From: Promethearchaeota archaeon
GTDB taxonomy: Archaea; Asgardarchaeota; Lokiarchaeia; Sigyniarchaeales; Promethearchaeaceae
DNA: 64,000 bases
Direction of reading: 5' to 3'
NCBI GenBank assembly: GCA_016933055.1
Contig: JAFGBS010000008.1
Span: 1 to 64,000 of the forward strand
Of the stretch, positions 62,536 through 64,000 are shown in pieces. Under the pieces are notes generated by a model. The model saw only the letters and a list, made by a program, of their open reading frames with translations. It was not told where the DNA came from and ran no database searches. The translations under genes and the position numbers were made by a program. The number at the start of each line of letters is the position of its first letter. Within the stretch, counting starts at the first letter, position 1.

Positions 62536-64000
62536 TTATTTTCGTTTTCGTAAGTACAAAACGAGGAATAAGGTTACGCCTAAGGCTACACCCAGTAATG
62601 TGAATAATTCAAATCCTGGGATTCTCTTTGGCTCTGGTGGGAAGAATTGCACATTGAACCAGTAGTAATCGGAGAACGGATTCTTCATATCATCAATTGT
62701 GTCTGGATCGACATACAATTGGTTGAATGCTAAAGATCCTCCTCGTTGGTAGATATACCACGATGGAACTAATTCCTTCACCAAGAGTTCTTGCATATCA
62801 AAGAAGTCTTGTTCTCGTGCTGGATGAACATTGTTATAACTGTCTGAAATTAGACCATCTAAGGTTGCATCACTCAACAAGAAGCAGTTTGCACTTGCAC
62901 CTGATCCGTATAAGGGTTCAATCATGTTGATTGGATCATTGTAGTCTGGGCCCCACCCACCGAAGGAATAGGTTAACTTCTTGTTACCTTCCTCATCGTG
63001 TAGGTAATCATTTAGATAGGTAGCCCATGGCATCAATGGAACTAAATCCATACGTATACCAATTTGTTTCATCTGTTCTGAAACAATGGTGTAATACGCA
63101 GCTAGACCCTCATATCCAGTGAAGTTATACCAGGCAATAGGACTGGTACTCTCTGCAACAGCAACCCAATCAGCAGTCTCGTTCGCAATGGTTAATCCTC
63201 GACTGGTGGCATTGGTACCTAAATCACCTGCTGCACCTAATAGCGTTTCTCGAGCCAATGTTAGGTTAAAGTAGGGATAGTCATCAATATCCTCGTCTGT
63301 TGCATGGTACAACATTCCATCCGGTACGGCAGTATACAAGTAATATTGTCTACCTCGCAAACGCTCTTCTTGCATATAAGTGTGGTTCCATGCACGGGCG
63401 GATGCATATCGTGCTTCAAATGGCATGTTTTCCATGTTCATCTGGATATAGAATACTACAAAGGTTTTTACAGAGACTTCAATAAGGTTTGGATCGGCTG
63501 CAAATTCATCAGCATAATCGGCAATGACGCCACCCCAGTGAATCTCATAGTTCAAGATAGCTAACGATCGGGTTACATCATCCGGAACAATCAAGTAGAT
63601 CATTCTTTTGATGAAGTTCTCAGGTCGTTCTAGATAGTAATCTTCATACCATACGAACTCAACTTGAGTATCGGGGATATACTGTACAAACTCAAATGGA
63701 CCGGTTCCAACTAAATGGTCATTTAGTGACAGGAATGATGTGAATTTTTCTCCATAGGCATAATCTTCATCTGGCAGCATTATTTGGGTTGCCATAAACG
63801 CCAAGAGTTTTTCCCAGAATCCTGCACCTGTATTCAATACGAACGTTACTTGAAATTCGCTGTCGATGACGGTCGTATTAAGAATTGGTTCTTCGTTAAT
63901 TGCGAAAATTGAATATGATTCCATGAGTTCAAGGGATCTAAATTCTTCACCACCAACCCATAATCCAAAACTGAAATATTGAATTCGGTCGAATGTCCAT
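62536..64000 (-). CDS. ABC solute-binding protein, family 5 (oligopeptide type), partial
   Basis: The C-terminal part of a large extracellular solute-binding protein for peptides, oligosaccharides or nickel. The frame runs off the window end (RIQYFSFGLWVGGEEFRSLE is encoded in the last 75 bases), so only about 488 residues are seen. Family marks are HLVGTGPFEFVQYI and DLVPLMPWATYLNDYL. The end IPGFELFTLLGVALGVTLFL followed by VLYLRKRK is a PGF-type motif, membrane helix and basic tail, as in archaeosortase-like surface anchoring. Permease genes should lie outside the window. Its codon use looks more GC-rich than that of neighbours, as in highly expressed genes. Confidence 0.9.
   Translation of the reverse strand, partial: WTFDRIQYFSFGLWVGGEEFRSLELMESYSIFAINEEPILNTTVIDSEFQVTFVLNTGAGFWEKLLAFMATQIMLPDEDYAYGEKFTSFLSLNDHLVGTGPFEFVQYIPDTQVEFVWYEDYYLERPENFIKRMIYLIVPDDVTRSLAILNYEIHWGGVIADYADEFAADPNLIEVSVKTFVVFYIQMNMENMPFEARYASARAWNHTYMQEERLRGRQYYLYTAVPDGMLYHATDEDIDDYPYFNLTLARETLLGAAGDLGTNATSRGLTIANETADWVAVAESTSPIAWYNFTGYEGLAAYYTIVSEQMKQIGIRMDLVPLMPWATYLNDYLHDEEGNKKLTYSFGGWGPDYNDPINMIEPLYGSGASANCFLLSDATLDGLISDSYNNVHPAREQDFFDMQELLVKELVPSWYIYQRGGSLAFNQLYVDPDTIDDMKNPFSDYYWFNVQFFPPEPKRIPGFELFTLLGVALGVTLFLVLYLRKRK

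Noticed and set aside
1..64000. CRISPR arrays, rRNA and tRNA genes
   Set aside because: No regularly spaced direct repeats, rRNA landmarks or complete cloverleaf were found by reading; a covariance-model scan would be the decisive test.

Overview
This window is an AT-rich stretch (roughly 35% GC by eye) of what is most likely an archaeal genome, probably an Asgard archaeon of the Lokiarchaeia type. That placement is an inference. It rests on a tungsten aldehyde:ferredoxin oxidoreductase, NikR and FmdE homologues, DUF362 and NosD-type proteins, several small zinc-ribbon proteins, a degenerate Ras-like domain fused to a proline-rich region and a membrane anchor, surface proteins with a C-terminal PGF-type motif plus membrane helix, and archaeal-style TATA boxes and T-rich terminators. 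No rRNA, tRNA or CRISPR array was found by reading. Coding density is high and same-strand genes are usually tightly spaced.

Layout. 0-4 kb: one copy of a short dispersed repeat that looks like a small RNA gene, small membrane and zinc-ribbon proteins, DNA-3-methyladenine glycosylase I, and a membrane-anchored endonuclease/exonuclease/phosphatase protein. 4-13 kb: an alcohol dehydrogenase / aldehyde ferredoxin oxidoreductase operon in which the second gene probably starts with ATT, then a CLC chloride channel with CBS domains and a serine beta-lactamase-like hydrolase. 12.7-17.6 kb: a five-gene metal-uptake operon (binding protein, FecCD-type permease, ATPase, TrmO-FmdE fusion, NikR). 17.7-18.4 kb: a gene-free, palindrome-rich, relatively GC-rich island that resembles an IS200/IS605 end or an undescribed structured RNA. 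18.5-23 kb: two tandem acyl-CoA synthetases with a free-standing E2-type acyltransferase. 23.1-24.6 kb: small membrane proteins, two of them tandem paralogues.

24.7-37.9 kb is the most unusual part: nine consecutive plus-strand genes. They encode a CrtI-type flavoprotein fused to a GltD-like iron-sulfur module, a GT87-like glycosyltransferase, a second CrtI-type flavoprotein, a UbiA enzyme of the polyprenyl-phosphate phosphoribosyltransferase type, a DUF362 protein, a GtrA flippase-like protein, a PlsY-like domain fused to an ATP-grasp/phosphohistidine enzyme, and an FtsX/LolD-type ABC exporter. Together they suggest synthesis, flipping and export of a polyprenyl-linked sugar or glycolipid. 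UbiA plus GtrA plus a membrane glycosyltransferase recalls the mycobacterial decaprenyl-phosphoryl-arabinose locus.

37.9-64 kb: short-chain dehydrogenases, a flavodoxin, an ICMT-type methyltransferase, PhzF, an NAD(P)HX epimerase gene broken by an in-frame TGA, glutamine synthetase, the pseudo-GTPase protein, the second copy of the dispersed repeat with a well-placed TATA box, a NosD-like beta-helix protein, a GNAT acetyltransferase, GH16 and GH63-like glycosidases, an acyl-CoA dehydrogenase, a uroporphyrinogen-decarboxylase-family protein, MsrA, a double zinc-ribbon membrane protein, a three-gene carbohydrate catabolic operon (amidohydrolase, NagB-like, MFS transporter), and a family-5 solute-binding protein cut by the window end.

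The metabolism implied is heterotrophic: aldehyde and alcohol oxidation, acyl-CoA chemistry, uptake of sugars and peptides, and secreted polysaccharide hydrolysis, with dedicated metal uptake.
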